A stretch of DNA of 52,331 nt from Enterococcus sp. DIV0660C (GTDB lineage: Bacteria; Bacillota; Bacilli; Lactobacillales; Enterococcaceae), in the NCBI RefSeq assembly GCF_017316125.1, contig NZ_JAFLWA010000027.1:1-52331 (forward strand), read 5' to 3'. The notes under the pieces were generated by a model. It was not told the origin of the DNA. It saw only the letters and a list, made by a program, of their open reading frames with translations, and made no database searches. Positions 36,186 through 44,948 of the stretch are shown one piece after another. Each line of letters starts with the position of its first letter. The first letter of the stretch is position 1. The position numbers were made by a program, and so were the translations under genes.

Positions 36186-36620
36186 TTATTTGTTCATGTC
36201 TTGACCTTGTCCATCAACTAGATTCCATTCCAATGTACCAGTCTAGTTTCCGATTCTTTGTTTCTCAACAGGAAGTGCCACTTTCAATCCATGATCTTTT
36301 CCATTCCAATCATCTGAGATGACTTCTTCACTATCCATTTCCAGTTTGACAGATTCCACGATTTGCATTGATTCAAAAAGTAGAATTTCTCCTCCACTTG
36401 TTTGATAGGATAAACACCCTGCTAAACTATTATCTACAGAAGTTAATACTTCTTTTTCCCGTGAAGTGATCGTCCAAGTATCTTTTTTAGACCCTCTAGT
36501 ATCTGAAACTGTTAAGTTTCCAGTTGCTTGGCCGAATTTAGTTACACATTTGTTACTAACTGGGACTTGACCAAATTCAATTTTAGAATGACGGTCAGTG
36601 ATATTGCGAAGCAGTCTCAA
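36186..36620 (-). pseudogene. WxL-domain gene remnant with internal amber stop and no signal peptide
   Basis: Reading in one frame gives a recognisable WxL domain: KIEFGQVPVSNKCVTKFGQA, LTVSDTRGSKKDTWTIT, then VALPVEKQRIGN. A TAG (36245-36243) interrupts the last strand, and beyond it the frame continues TGTLEWNLVDGQGQDMNK and ends at TAA (36188-36186), including the second motif E-W-N-L. The N-terminal region has no signal peptide: the ATG with AAGGAGT upstream (near 36655) is in another frame and meets TGA after ten codons. Both ends are therefore damaged. It is separate from the intact five-gene WxL locus. Confidence 0.8.
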
Positions 36621-36900
36621 ATCAATAGGGGGGGACTTTTTATCTTCATTTTTTATTTGTAAATAACTCCTTCGTAAAAAATAAATCTTACAGGAACCAG
36701 TCAGCTTCTAAAATTTTTCCACGTACTTGGTCTGACCTTATCATCAAAATAATTTTGTAACTTGCTTGATATTCATTTTTTGAATACTCGGAGAATTCCC
36801 CAGTGACTATCCAAAATTGCAATTGTACTTTCTCTTTACAGGCTCCTATAATCTGAACTGTTCAATAATTTATTACTCAATCGAATTGGAGGAAATCAAA

Positions 36901-38661
36901 ATGACTACAAAAATTACTGAAAAAATGAAATTTAGTCCTGCTTTTGAATATATTGATGATGGTATCGAGCATGGTATTCTTAGTCCCTTTGAAACAAAAG
37001 AAGTTAGATTGAAAAAAGGAGACGTCATTGCCGAAGGATTCAAACCACTTTCTGGTGATATTCGTCTGTTAAAAGACATTCCTGTAAAATTACGCGATGG
37101 TGTGACGATTTATACAGATATTTATTTACCAATTACCACGGAAAAAGTCCCTGTTTTAATTGCTTGGAGTCCTTATGGAAAAAGTGCAGGAACTGCGCCT
37201 CGTTATAAAAATCTTTTTAACATGCTAGGCATGGGCAACCATTGGAATTCTGGCTTAACAAAATTCGAAGGTCCAGATCCCGATTATTGGTGTGCTCATG
37301 GATATGCTGTATGCAATCCTGATATGCGTGGTATTGGAGCTAGCGAAGGAAACATAACTATGATTGGTTCCCAAGAAGCTGAAGATGGCTATGATTTAAT
37401 TGAATGGTTAGCCACCCAATCCTGGAGCAATGGAAAAACGGCTCTCACTGGGACTTCTTATTTAGCTTTTTCACAGTGGTATATTGCTGCCGAACAACCA
37501 CCACACTTAACTTGTATCAATCCTACAGAAGGATTAGCCGATGGTTATCGTGACTTGGCTTTTATCGGTGGTATTTCTGATAAAAATTTCATTGAACGAT
37601 TACAAGTAAACCATGTTAGTAACACAAATGCCCTACGTGAAGACCTGACGAAAGAAATCGATGCTTATCCATTAGCTAATGCAGAAATCTGGCAAGACAA
37701 GAACGCTGATCCAAGTAAAATTACTGTTCCTGCTTTTGTAATTGCCAGTTATTCAAATACTTTGCATACCATGGGTACTTTCCGTTCTTGGCGAACATTA
37801 GGTTCAAAAGAAAAATGGCTTAGAATCCATGACCGTCAAGAATGGCCTTACTATTATGATGAAAAAAACGTGGAAGAATTACGACGCTTCTTCGATTACT
37901 ATCTACTCGAAAAGAAGAATGATTGGCCTGAAACACCAACTGTTCGCTACTCTATTCTTGATTTTCAAGGAGGAAATCAAACAGATATTCCAGCGAAAGC
38001 TTTCCCACCAGCCACTGTTGAAAACAAACGCTACTATCTAAATGGAATGACTCGTTGTCTGCAAGAAACTCCAGAAACAACAGATTTCCCTGTGAAATAT
38101 GCTGCCGAAACTTTACCTGGACGAACTTCATTTCAAATGACTTTCAAAAAAGACACAACTTTTATTGGCTATCCAAAAGCGAAATTATTCATGGAAGTTG
38201 AAGGCTATGATGATATGGATGTTTTTGTTTGGGTACAGAAATTAGATCGTTTCGGTAATGTGTTAAGCGAGTTTGTTGTTCCTAATCAGGGTGCTGCGTT
38301 ACAAGATTTTACACAAGAAGGTGCTTCTGCCTTGCGTTACAAAGGTGCTTGGGGAAGATTACGTGCCTCTATGCGTCAGCTTGATCGTAAAGTTGCCACT
38401 GATGAGATTCCTGCGTACAGTTTTGATCAAGTTGAGAAAATAAAACCGGGAGAAATTGTTGAATTAGAGATTGTTTTAAGTCCTATTGGCTTAGCTTATA
38501 AAACAGGCGAAACGTTACGGGTTGTCATAAGTACAAAAGATGAACTTGGCTCTGTTATGCCTGGAACACCAGGTTGTACTCCAGACAATCAAGGACTTCA
38601 CATTCTTCATACAGGTGGTGAATATGCTTCATATATCCAGTTACCTCTATCAACTAAATAA
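36901..38661 (+). CDS. CocE/NonD-family (X-Pro dipeptidyl-peptidase-like) hydrolase
   Basis: A 586-residue alpha/beta hydrolase. The N-terminal catalytic domain has a DIYLPITTEKVPVLI entry strand, YWCAHGYAVCNPDMRGIGASEG, and the nucleophile elbow GTSYLAFSQW with Ser. The C-terminal jelly-roll domain of this family includes VPNQGAAL and RVVISTKDEL, ending at QLPLSTK. Substrates range from esters to acyl-peptides; none can be assigned. No signal peptide is seen, so it is cytoplasmic. The ATG at 36901 follows TTGGAGG; the upstream in-frame region has no homology. A LysR gene follows in the same direction. Confidence 0.88.
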   Translation: MTTKITEKMKFSPAFEYIDDGIEHGILSPFETKEVRLKKGDVIAEGFKPLSGDIRLLKDIPVKLRDGVTIYTDIYLPITTEKVPVLIAWSPYGKSAGTAPRYKNLFNMLGMGNHWNSGLTKFEGPDPDYWCAHGYAVCNPDMRGIGASEGNITMIGSQEAEDGYDLIEWLATQSWSNGKTALTGTSYLAFSQWYIAAEQPPHLTCINPTEGLADGYRDLAFIGGISDKNFIERLQVNHVSNTNALREDLTKEIDAYPLANAEIWQDKNADPSKITVPAFVIASYSNTLHTMGTFRSWRTLGSKEKWLRIHDRQEWPYYYDEKNVEELRRFFDYYLLEKKNDWPETPTVRYSILDFQGGNQTDIPAKAFPPATVENKRYYLNGMTRCLQETPETTDFPVKYAAETLPGRTSFQMTFKKDTTFIGYPKAKLFMEVEGYDDMDVFVWVQKLDRFGNVLSEFVVPNQGAALQDFTQEGASALRYKGAWGRLRASMRQLDRKVATDEIPAYSFDQVEKIKPGEIVELEIVLSPIGLAYKTGETLRVVISTKDELGSVMPGTPGCTPDNQGLHILHTGGEYASYIQLPLSTK

Positions 38662-38736
38662 TCGATTGGACTTGTGAATTAAGGTTGATCATTCTATACT
38701 GATACCATCAATTATTTTTATTTGAATGGAGTCCGT

Positions 38737-39636
38737 ATGAAATTATCGACCTTAACCTATTTTGTTGAAGTTGCTACTGAGGGTAGCTTTACAAAAGCTT
38801 CTCAAAAATTATACATTTCACAGCCGACCTTAAGTAGACGAATCCAAGAATTAGAAACAGAACTTGGAGTCAAACTATTTATTCGAACAAGCCATTCTCT
38901 TACCTTAACCAGTGCTGGTAGACAATTTCTGGTTGAAGCAAATGATCTTTTGAAACGTGTCGATCATTTAACACACCTTTTTGATCACCAGAAAAGTACC
39001 GAAAGTCATTCACATCTTTTTCGGATTGGTTACCTCCCTAATTTCAATATGGGAAAAATGTTTCAGCTATTCGAACAATTTAAATCAGAACATACTAACG
39101 TCAAGTTCGTATTGAAACAAGATACACCTATGAACCTGTCTGAGGGACTTTTAAAAGATGAATATGATATGGTCTTTAACCTTTCCAATTATTTTCAACC
39201 AAATAAGTCACTCGAAACCATTTTATTTATGAAAAATCATTTACAAGTTGCAGTTCCGGTTCATCACTTATTGAGTCATCAAAAAAATGTTGATTTCTCC
39301 GAACTAAGTCAAGAAACATTCATTCTTCTCGAAAGACAGCAATCTCCGATTATTGTTGATTATGTTATCAATCAATTTATCAACTACGGTTTTAATATCA
39401 AAGCAAACTCTTATGTAAAAAATCTTGATGAAGGATTGTCAAAAGTATCTGTCGGCGATGGTTTGGCCTTTCTATACTCAGGAATGGACGATGGAACATT
39501 AGAGGAAAGGTACCATATCAAAATTATTGATTTAAAAAAGAACCAGACAAATCAAGATATCGTCGCTGCTTTTACTCGAGAAAAAAATAGCGGACTTTTT
39601 GGAGAACTAATTCACTTCTTAAAGGTACATTCCTAA
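38737..39636 (+). CDS. LysR-family transcriptional regulator
   Basis: A 299-residue regulator with an N-terminal winged helix (MKLSTLTYFVEVATEGSFTKASQKLYISQPTLSRRIQELE) and a substrate-binding-like domain from about 90, with FRIGYLPNF. The ATG at 38737 has TGGAG nearby and matches the family start; the in-frame TTG at 38722 is less likely. It lies 75 bases after the CocE-type gene, in the same direction, and ends before a strong terminator. It may regulate that gene or the bacteriocin genes further on, but there is no direct evidence. Confidence 0.92.
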   Translation: MKLSTLTYFVEVATEGSFTKASQKLYISQPTLSRRIQELETELGVKLFIRTSHSLTLTSAGRQFLVEANDLLKRVDHLTHLFDHQKSTESHSHLFRIGYLPNFNMGKMFQLFEQFKSEHTNVKFVLKQDTPMNLSEGLLKDEYDMVFNLSNYFQPNKSLETILFMKNHLQVAVPVHHLLSHQKNVDFSELSQETFILLERQQSPIIVDYVINQFINYGFNIKANSYVKNLDEGLSKVSVGDGLAFLYSGMDDGTLEERYHIKIIDLKKNQTNQDIVAAFTREKNSGLFGELIHFLKVHS

Positions 39637-39750
39637 TAGAGGCTCTTCTTAAATTTCTTATTTTTAGACCACAAATGTTGTCAAAAATGAATGATTTGCT
39701 TAAACATAAAAATACTGGTCTTCAGTCTCACCTTCTATGTCAACAGTTAA

Positions 39751-39797
39751 AAAAAAGTATCCAGAAAGAACAGGATGTTCTCTCTGGATACTTTTTT
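39751..39797 (+). terminator. terminator of the LysR gene
   Basis: AAAAAGTATCCAG with inner AGAACA pairs with TGTTCT and CTGGATACTTTTTT. This separates the regulator from the bacteriocin transcript. Confidence 0.88.
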
Positions 39798-39955
39798 AAG
39801 TTTTATTCCTTAATTACATAAAAACCATCACATTTTTATTGCTATCATGATTTAAGACCAAAAATTATCTCTTTGAGGACAACTTTTACAAGTAATTTAT
39901 TTGTCATGTTATGGTTCAACTGTAACAAAAATCTCTTTAAGGAGCGTGTTTACTC

Positions 39956-40180
39956 ATGCGATATAAGAAAATGTTAACCCTAACAGAAATGCAACAAACA
40001 ATTGGTGGAGGCGCGAATAAAACACAAAAATGTATTGCTGGAGTTGCAGGTGGATTAATTACCGGAGGTGTAGGCGGTGGCATAAAAGGATTCGGCGTAG
40101 GCGGACCTTGGGGAGCTGCAGCAGGGGGCGTACTTGGTGGTGCTGGTGCAGGATTAGCTGCAGCGGCGACTTTTTGCTAA
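39956..40180 (+). CDS. class IIb bacteriocin peptide A precursor (ABP-118 beta-like)
   Basis: A 74-residue precursor. The double-glycine leader ends LTEMQQTIGG at 17-18, giving a mature peptide of 56 residues. The mature part carries many GxxxG/AxxxA helix motifs, Cys26 (QKC) and a C-terminal Cys74, plus GGPWGAAAGGV. The segment C-x-AGVAGGLI...GGPW...AGG...C resembles the beta peptide of ABP-118/salivaricin-type bacteriocins. AAGGAG lies nine bases upstream of the ATG. A weak extended -10 (TGTTATGGT at 39907-39915) precedes it, typical of inducible bacteriocin promoters. Its stop overlaps the next start. Confidence 0.88.
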   Translation: MRYKKMLTLTEMQQTIGGGANKTQKCIAGVAGGLITGGVGGGIKGFGVGGPWGAAAGGVLGGAGAGLAAAATFC

Positions 40181-40371
40181 TGGATAATCAATCAAAAAAA
40201 ATCTGCTACTTCTTGATTAGTGACGTGATTCTTTGTATCGGAACACTAATTTTGTTTCTTTTTTCGGGACTGTCAGTTAAGGAAGCTTTGCGATCTCCAA
40301 TCATGATTTTTGAATATATTTATGTTACTGTTACTTGGATTATTTACTTTTTTACGAAACAAAAAAAATAA
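40180..40371 (+). CDS. probable bacteriocin immunity protein, 63 aa
   Basis: A 63-residue protein with two membrane segments (about 11-30 and 41-59) and a basic tail TKQKK, starting MDNQSKKICYF. The ATG overlaps the stop of peptide A (TAATG), so it is made with the bacteriocin. Position between the two peptide genes and small membrane topology fit bacteriocin immunity or accessory proteins. No family is recognised beyond this. It is the only candidate immunity gene in the locus. Confidence 0.72.
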   Translation: MDNQSKKICYFLISDVILCIGTLILFLFSGLSVKEALRSPIMIFEYIYVTVTWIIYFFTKQKK

Positions 40372-40385
40372 TAGTGGGAGGACAT

Positions 40386-40607
40386 ATGGACAATAAACGT
40401 GTATTATCAACAAAGGAAATCCAAAATATTACCGGAGGCGGATTAAGTAACTTCGGAAAATGTGCAGCTGGCACATTTGGAGGAATGTTTACAGGTATGG
40501 GAACACTTGGACTAGCTGGCTCAGCTATTGGACCCGCGGGTACTGTACTTGGAGGGACTTATGGTGCGCTTGGTGGAGCATTGACTGGTGCTGCAGCTAG
40601 TTGTTAA
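40386..40607 (+). CDS. class IIb bacteriocin peptide B precursor (ABP-118 alpha-like)
   Basis: A 73-residue precursor. The leader ends STKEIQNITGG at 17-18, giving a mature peptide of 55 residues. The mature part is hydrophobic, with FGGMFTG, IGPAGTVLGG, GALGGALTG, Cys26 (GKC) and a C-terminal Cys73. FGG...AG...GPAG-VGG...GGALT...C resembles the alpha peptide of ABP-118. GGGAGG lies five bases upstream of the ATG. Together with peptide A it should form a two-component pore. No strong terminator was seen before the bidirectional one at 40748. Confidence 0.88.
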   Translation: MDNKRVLSTKEIQNITGGGLSNFGKCAAGTFGGMFTGMGTLGLAGSAIGPAGTVLGGTYGALGGALTGAAASC

Positions 40608-40747
40608 AAGATGCGCATTTGTTTAACAAACCCTAAGAAATTCTGCGACTGTTACACATTTTTATTTCTATGTTCCCGAAAGGAATCATCACTCCTTTTT
40701 ATATCATAAGAGAGATAAAAGAAGCAAAATCTAAAAGTCATTGATAC

Positions 40748-40779
40748 AAAAAAAGTCTCAATCGTTGAGACTTTTTTTG
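40748..40779. terminator. bidirectional terminator after the bacteriocin locus
   Basis: AAAAAAAGTCTCAA-TCG-TTGAGACTTTTTTT, with T tracts on both strands, lies between convergent genes. Confidence 0.9.
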
Positions 40780-40783
40780 TATG

Positions 40784-42154
40784 CTATTTGCTCATCACTG
40801 TTAATATCAAGGTACAAATACCTAGCATAGTCAATCCAAATCGTAATAATTCATTTTTTTGTAGACTCATACTTTTCATTAACTCTTTAACTCCCATTAG
40901 TACTAAGAGAACAATAACAATGTAAAGTATATAGTACGTCCGCATTCCCGAAGCCCAGACTGTAGGAGAAAATCCCATAATTACTCTTGAACAAAATCCC
41001 ATTATCATCAAAATAACTAATAAAATAGCAGTTTTTTTATTGTCAAAACTTAAATAAATACCAACAATCAAACAAATCAATAACCCTAAAACTACTAAAG
41101 TAGCGATCCAAGTACCAGGATAAAAAAGTGACAATTTTGTTCCTAACCCTGTAAAGAGATTATTCAAATTACTACTACTCCAAATCATCGCTCGTTTATT
41201 TCCACTAACGTAAGTAAAACTTTGTCCCATTGTATTGCCAAAATAAATAGTCAAATTTAAGAACAACGGCAATGCAGTCAATATACGTACATAGTAGTTT
41301 TGATGTTTTCTATATACTAGAATAAAAACTAGGGAAAATAACAATAAAAACAAAATATTCATGTCTAAAAAAAATGGCTTTCCAAATGATGAAATACCTA
41401 AATCTAGCTTATTAAGAAAATTGAAATTTTTATACTCAGGAAACCACCTATTAATTTCATGCACAGCACGTAATGCATTCCCTGGAGTTGTTAAAGAGAA
41501 AATTAATTCTGCTAAGCTTATTATTGAAAAGACTGATAGCTTATAACTATATCGACCATTAACAATTAAATATAGACTAACTATACTAGTTAGAACAAAA
41601 AAACAGGCATTCACTTGTTCTTGATTAGTTGAAAATATTAATAAAGGAATACTTAACCAATATATTTTTCTAGTTATTTCTTCTCCTCTTAAAACTTGGA
41701 AAAACGGATAAAAAGCTAGTAAACTAAACGCAACTGGCCACTGATAGTTTAAGGTGGTTGCTCGCCAACCAGTTTCCCCCATCACTGTCATCGGCACTAA
41801 ACAGTATATAGAAAAAACCAATAACAAATTTTTAACATTTATTTTCTCAAAAACATACTTGCAGAGCAACACTACAGTTCCTACCATAACCATAGAATTT
41901 AATAATTTCCATAACGCAAAATGTTTAGAAAAAAACATTAAAAATAACTCCACAATAATTCTTGAACTCCATGTTTTATAATGTTCTATGGAAGCACCTA
42001 AATAACCAAGTTTATCTAGTCTACTCGCATAAACCATATCATCTGCTCTGATAGTCGGCATATACATATTAAAAAGTAAAAACACGCCCCAAATTCCTAA
42101 TAACACCAAAAACAATTCTTTATTTTTTGTTATTTTTATACTATGTTTGTTCAT
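40784..42154 (-). CDS. polytopic membrane protein, DUF6056/GT-C-like
   Basis: A 456-residue protein with about ten to twelve hydrophobic segments. After the first membrane segment comes a short loop with MPTIRADDMVYASRL, an acidic pair typical of GT-C-fold enzymes and of the DUF6056 family, then HYKTWSSRIIVE. GETGWRATTLNYQWPV follows, which is also seen in that family. Members often sit near surface-polysaccharide genes. The ATG at 42154 follows AAAGGAG; the upstream in-frame TTG at 42193 would add a non-membrane extension. The gene is AT-rich. Function unknown, possibly glycosylation of surface polymers. Confidence 0.7.
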   Translation of the reverse strand: MNKHSIKITKNKELFLVLLGIWGVFLLFNMYMPTIRADDMVYASRLDKLGYLGASIEHYKTWSSRIIVELFLMFFSKHFALWKLLNSMVMVGTVVLLCKYVFEKINVKNLLLVFSIYCLVPMTVMGETGWRATTLNYQWPVAFSLLAFYPFFQVLRGEEITRKIYWLSIPLLIFSTNQEQVNACFFVLTSIVSLYLIVNGRYSYKLSVFSIISLAELIFSLTTPGNALRAVHEINRWFPEYKNFNFLNKLDLGISSFGKPFFLDMNILFLLLFSLVFILVYRKHQNYYVRILTALPLFLNLTIYFGNTMGQSFTYVSGNKRAMIWSSSNLNNLFTGLGTKLSLFYPGTWIATLVVLGLLICLIVGIYLSFDNKKTAILLVILMIMGFCSRVIMGFSPTVWASGMRTYYILYIVIVLLVLMGVKELMKSMSLQKNELLRFGLTMLGICTLILTVMSK

Positions 42155-42193
42155 TTTATACTCCTTTCTATATTTACCAATAGAGTATAACAT

Positions 42194-42734
42194 AGCCTTA
42201 AGAGTTATTTAAATCTATCTTTTTAGTTATCTTTAACTAGTTGTAGGTATCCCTTGTGTGAGAAACTTGATTCGAGCATCAAGTAGATATTAGAAATATA
42301 TATCTTACTCAAGATTCCTTCACATTTAGACTGATTGCACGTATGTAAAACGACGTCAAGTCCCTGCTCTTTCTTCCATCAAAAATCAAAAGCTGACCTA
42401 TCATTCCCTTGCTATCTATGATTTTTTTACGTTTTTACGTCTAGATGAGCAATGGCACAACGATTTTGATAACTGTTATAAATGCTTATCTTAGGAAGCG
42501 TAAAAAAGAGATGAGTTTTGATGAAACTATAATCTATGCTCACATATCTTTATCTTTCGCCATATACATATATCTAAACTAACAGAAATAGGAACGCGTT
42601 GGACACAAGAAAAATAAAATTACTCAACAAATTCACTTGTACGTTCCCCAAGGGATGAGAGAAAAATTACAAATTTACCTTGAACTTTTATAAAATCTTT
42701 GCCTTTTATACTAGAAGATATATAACAGTAAGAC
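42194..42734. other. gene-poor AT-rich intergenic region
   Basis: About 540 bases with no supportable gene on either strand. A short forward reading (42624-42690), with IHLYVPQGMREKLQIYLELL before a stop, resembles small DNA-binding or replication-associated proteins but has an in-frame stop just upstream and no start. This suggests decayed mobile or plasmid-derived sequence. Confidence 0.4.
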
Positions 42735-42737
42735 AAA

Positions 42738-42769
42738 AAAACCCCCTTGCCTAAGCAAGGGAGCTTTTT
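42738..42769 (-). terminator. terminator of rplS
   Basis: On the reverse strand CTCCCTTGC-TTAG-GCAAGGGGG is followed by TTTTTTT. This ends the rimM-trmD-rplS run. Confidence 0.88.
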
Positions 42770-42786
42770 GGTCGAATAACAATAAA

Positions 42787-43134
42787 TTAACGACGGATTT
42801 CTTTGATACGAGCAGCTTTTCCGTGTAATGCACGTAAGTAGTACAATTTTGCACGACGTACTTTACCGTAACGAACTACTTCGATTTGAGCAACACGTGG
42901 TGTGTGTACTGGGAATGTACGTTCAACGCCCACTCCGTTAGAAATTTTACGAACTGTGTAAGTTTCGCTGATTCCAGCACCACGGCGTTTGATTACAACA
43001 CCTTCAAATAACTGGATACGTTCACGTGTACCTTCGACAACTTTCGCGTGAACACGTACAGTGTCACCAGGGCGGAAAGCTGGGATGTCAGAACGTAGTT
43101 GTTCTTTTGTTAATTCTTCGATTAATGGATTCAT
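42787..43134 (-). CDS. rplS: 50S ribosomal protein L19
   Basis: A 115-residue protein at the 30S-50S interface. The sequence has the L19 hallmarks: [55 protein letters not shown] and a basic tail [21 protein letters not shown]. Length is typical. It is the last gene after rimM and trmD and has its own 140-base leader, which may carry a regulatory structure. The ATG at 43134 follows AAGGAG. Confidence 0.98.
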   Translation of the reverse strand: MNPLIEELTKEQLRSDIPAFRPGDTVRVHAKVVEGTRERIQLFEGVVIKRRGAGISETYTVRKISNGVGVERTFPVHTPRVAQIEVVRYGKVRRAKLYYLRALHGKAARIKEIRR

Positions 43135-43277
43135 GTTTTCTTCTCCTTATTCCAAACATTCTTATGAGTAAACTCACAGCGGAACATCGTAATAGTTAAG
43201 TGCTTTGCACTCACCACAAAATAGTAACATACTACCAATTGAGTGTAAAGTACATTTTCATGACAAACACATTTTTT
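43135..43277 (-). promoter_or_regulatory. rplS leader, possible L19 leader element
   Basis: The 143-base gap between trmD and rplS carries a short inverted repeat AGTGCAAAGCACT. An L19 leader RNA family is known upstream of rplS in Firmicutes. Membership is inferred from position, not from a verified structure. Confidence 0.3.
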
Positions 43278-44021
43278 CTATTCTGTTTCTTCTTGCTTGA
43301 TTTCAGCTAAAAACTTCTCCATTTGTGGTGTCAGTTCTAAGTCAGCTAGTAAATCAGGACGTCGTTGAACTGTTCGACGTAGAGATTCCTTTAATTGCCA
43401 CTCCTCAATCAACTTGTGATTACCATTTGTTAATACATCAGGAACTTTCATTCCCTTGAACTCAGCAGGTCTTGTGTATTGTGGATGTTCAAGCAATCCG
43501 GTAGAATATGAATCCGTTTGGGCAGAGGTTTGATTTCCTAATACATCAGGAAGTAAGCGAACAGTCGCATCAATCATAACCATCGCTCCAAGTTCTCCTC
43601 CAGTCAACACATAGTCACCCAACGAAACTTCATCTGTTACCAATGTTCGAATTCGTTCATCATACCCTTCATAATGACCACAAATAAAAACTAAATGTTC
43701 TTCTTGTGAAAATTCTTCTGCCATCGCTTGATTAAACTGTTTCCCAGCTGGATCTAACAAGATCACACGTTTCTTGACAGTTGGGTCTGCTTCATCGATT
43801 GCTTTCAAATTGTCATAGATTGGTTGAACTTTCAGTAACATACCAGCTCCACCACCATAAGGATAGTCGTCTACTGTTTGGTGTTTGTTATCAGAATACT
43901 CACGAAAATTAGATACACTGATATCTAGCAATCCTTTAGCAACAGCCTTTCCAATAATTGATTCACCCATAGGACCTTCAAACATTTTAGGAAATAGGGT
44001 CAATACATCAATCTTCATCAT
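43278..44021 (-). CDS. trmD: tRNA (guanine-37-N1)-methyltransferase
   Basis: Makes m1G37 in tRNAs, preventing frameshifting. A 247-residue SPOUT enzyme with the trefoil knot: [12 protein letters not shown] (about 115-126), [19 protein letters not shown] (about 135-153), and the C-terminal [21 protein letters not shown] is near residue 60. The ATG at 44021 is preferred over 44018 because GAAGGG is seven bases away; [10 protein letters not shown] starts at 44018. The 5' end overlaps the rimM 3' end, giving translational coupling. Confidence 0.96.
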   Translation of the reverse strand: MMKIDVLTLFPKMFEGPMGESIIGKAVAKGLLDISVSNFREYSDNKHQTVDDYPYGGGAGMLLKVQPIYDNLKAIDEADPTVKKRVILLDPAGKQFNQAMAEEFSQEEHLVFICGHYEGYDERIRTLVTDEVSLGDYVLTGGELGAMVMIDATVRLLPDVLGNQTSAQTDSYSTGLLEHPQYTRPAEFKGMKVPDVLTNGNHKLIEEWQLKESLRRTVQRRPDLLADLELTPQMEKFLAEIKQEETE

Positions 44022-44532
44022 CAATCAACCCTTCTGGAATTTCCACATGGACTACGCCATTAGCTACATCTACTTCTTTTACAACTGATGCAATATAAGG
44101 AAGCAACAAATCTTTTTTCTTTTCACGTTGAACGACCCAAACATCATTTGCTCCTGGAGAAAGGATTTCTTTCACTTTTCCAAGTTTTTCGCCAGCTTCA
44201 TCCAAGACCACTAAACCGATGATTTCATGATAGTAAAATTCATTTTCTTCTAACTCTGAAATTTCTTCTTTTGACACCTTTAAAATGCCGTCACGATATT
44301 TTTCGACATCATTGATTGACGGATGTCCTTCAAAACTTAATAAATCAAAATTTTTATGTTTACGATGACTTTTGATAGTCAATTCAACAGGTGCTTTTCC
44401 ATCTTGAAATAAAGTGAGTTGCGCTCCTTTTTGGTAACGCTCCTCAGGAAAATCAGTCGTTGAAATGACACGAACTTCTCCTTTTAACCCTTGAGTATTG
44501 ACAATTTTTCCAACATTTAGATATTCAGTCAC
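44008..44532 (-). CDS. rimM: ribosome maturation factor RimM
   Basis: A 174-residue 16S maturation factor binding S19. The N-terminal barrel domain starts [19 protein letters not shown], and the C-terminal PRC-barrel has [24 protein letters not shown] and [14 protein letters not shown] with an acidic end [17 protein letters not shown]-like sequence precedes the ATG. It overlaps trmD, as in most Firmicutes. Confidence 0.96.
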   Translation of the reverse strand: MTEYLNVGKIVNTQGLKGEVRVISTTDFPEERYQKGAQLTLFQDGKAPVELTIKSHRKHKNFDLLSFEGHPSINDVEKYRDGILKVSKEEISELEENEFYYHEIIGLVVLDEAGEKLGKVKEILSPGANDVWVVQREKKKDLLLPYIASVVKEVDVANGVVHVEIPEGLIDDED

Positions 44533-44651
44533 AATTTTTCCTCATTTCTTTTTTCTCTGCTTCATTTTAGCATGGGCGTTTGGGCAATTCTAGTTTTGTT
44601 TTTTAAAATGAATTCTTTTTTACTTTTATACAAAAAAGCATGACGCAAAAA

Positions 44652-44685
44652 AAAAACTGTTTCGAAAAAATTCGAAACAGTTTTT
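44652..44685 (-). terminator. terminator of the rpsP-khpA unit
   Basis: AAAAACTGTTTCGAA-AAAA-TTCGAAACAGTTTTT is a perfect 15-base-pair stem. It lies between khpA and rimM and on the reverse strand is followed by a T run. rimM-trmD-rplS may therefore have a separate promoter or rely on read-through. Confidence 0.88.
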
Positions 44686-44688
44686 GAT

Positions 44689-44937
44689 TTATTCCTTATC
44701 ATCGACGATATTCAAACGAACCTTTTTAGGTGCGTTGATTCGTACCCCGTAAACGATTGTCCGGATTGCTTTTGCAACTCGTCCTTGTTTTCCAATGATA
44801 CGACCAATATCTTCTGGTGCTACAGTTAGATTGTATTCATAAAAATCTTTCGATTCAACGACCTCTAACCGAACTTGATCAGGATGAGTGACTAACGGAC
44901 GAACGATTGTTAAGACTAGCTCACTTAAATCTTTCAT
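44689..44937 (-). CDS. khpA: KH-domain RNA-binding protein KhpA
   Basis: An 82-residue single KH domain protein (YlqC type). The nucleic-acid-binding GxxG is in IGRIIGKQGRVAKAIRTIV (about 43-61). The protein heterodimerises with KhpB/EloR in related bacteria and affects cell division and elongation. It lies 11 bases after rpsP and ends in the terminator at 44652. Confidence 0.95.
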   Translation of the reverse strand: MKDLSELVLTIVRPLVTHPDQVRLEVVESKDFYEYNLTVAPEDIGRIIGKQGRVAKAIRTIVYGVRINAPKKVRLNIVDDKE

Positions 44938-44948
44938 ATCCGCTCACC

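Noticed and set aside
40030-40179. Frame reading CWSCRWINYRRC... within the bacteriocin A gene
   Set aside because: It is the out-of-frame shadow of the Gly/Ala-rich peptide; only the part from 40180 is a plausible gene.
42624-42690. Fragment with IHLYVPQGMREKLQ as a small DNA-binding protein
   Set aside because: It has a stop immediately upstream, no start codon and no ribosome binding site; kept only as a possible decayed remnant.
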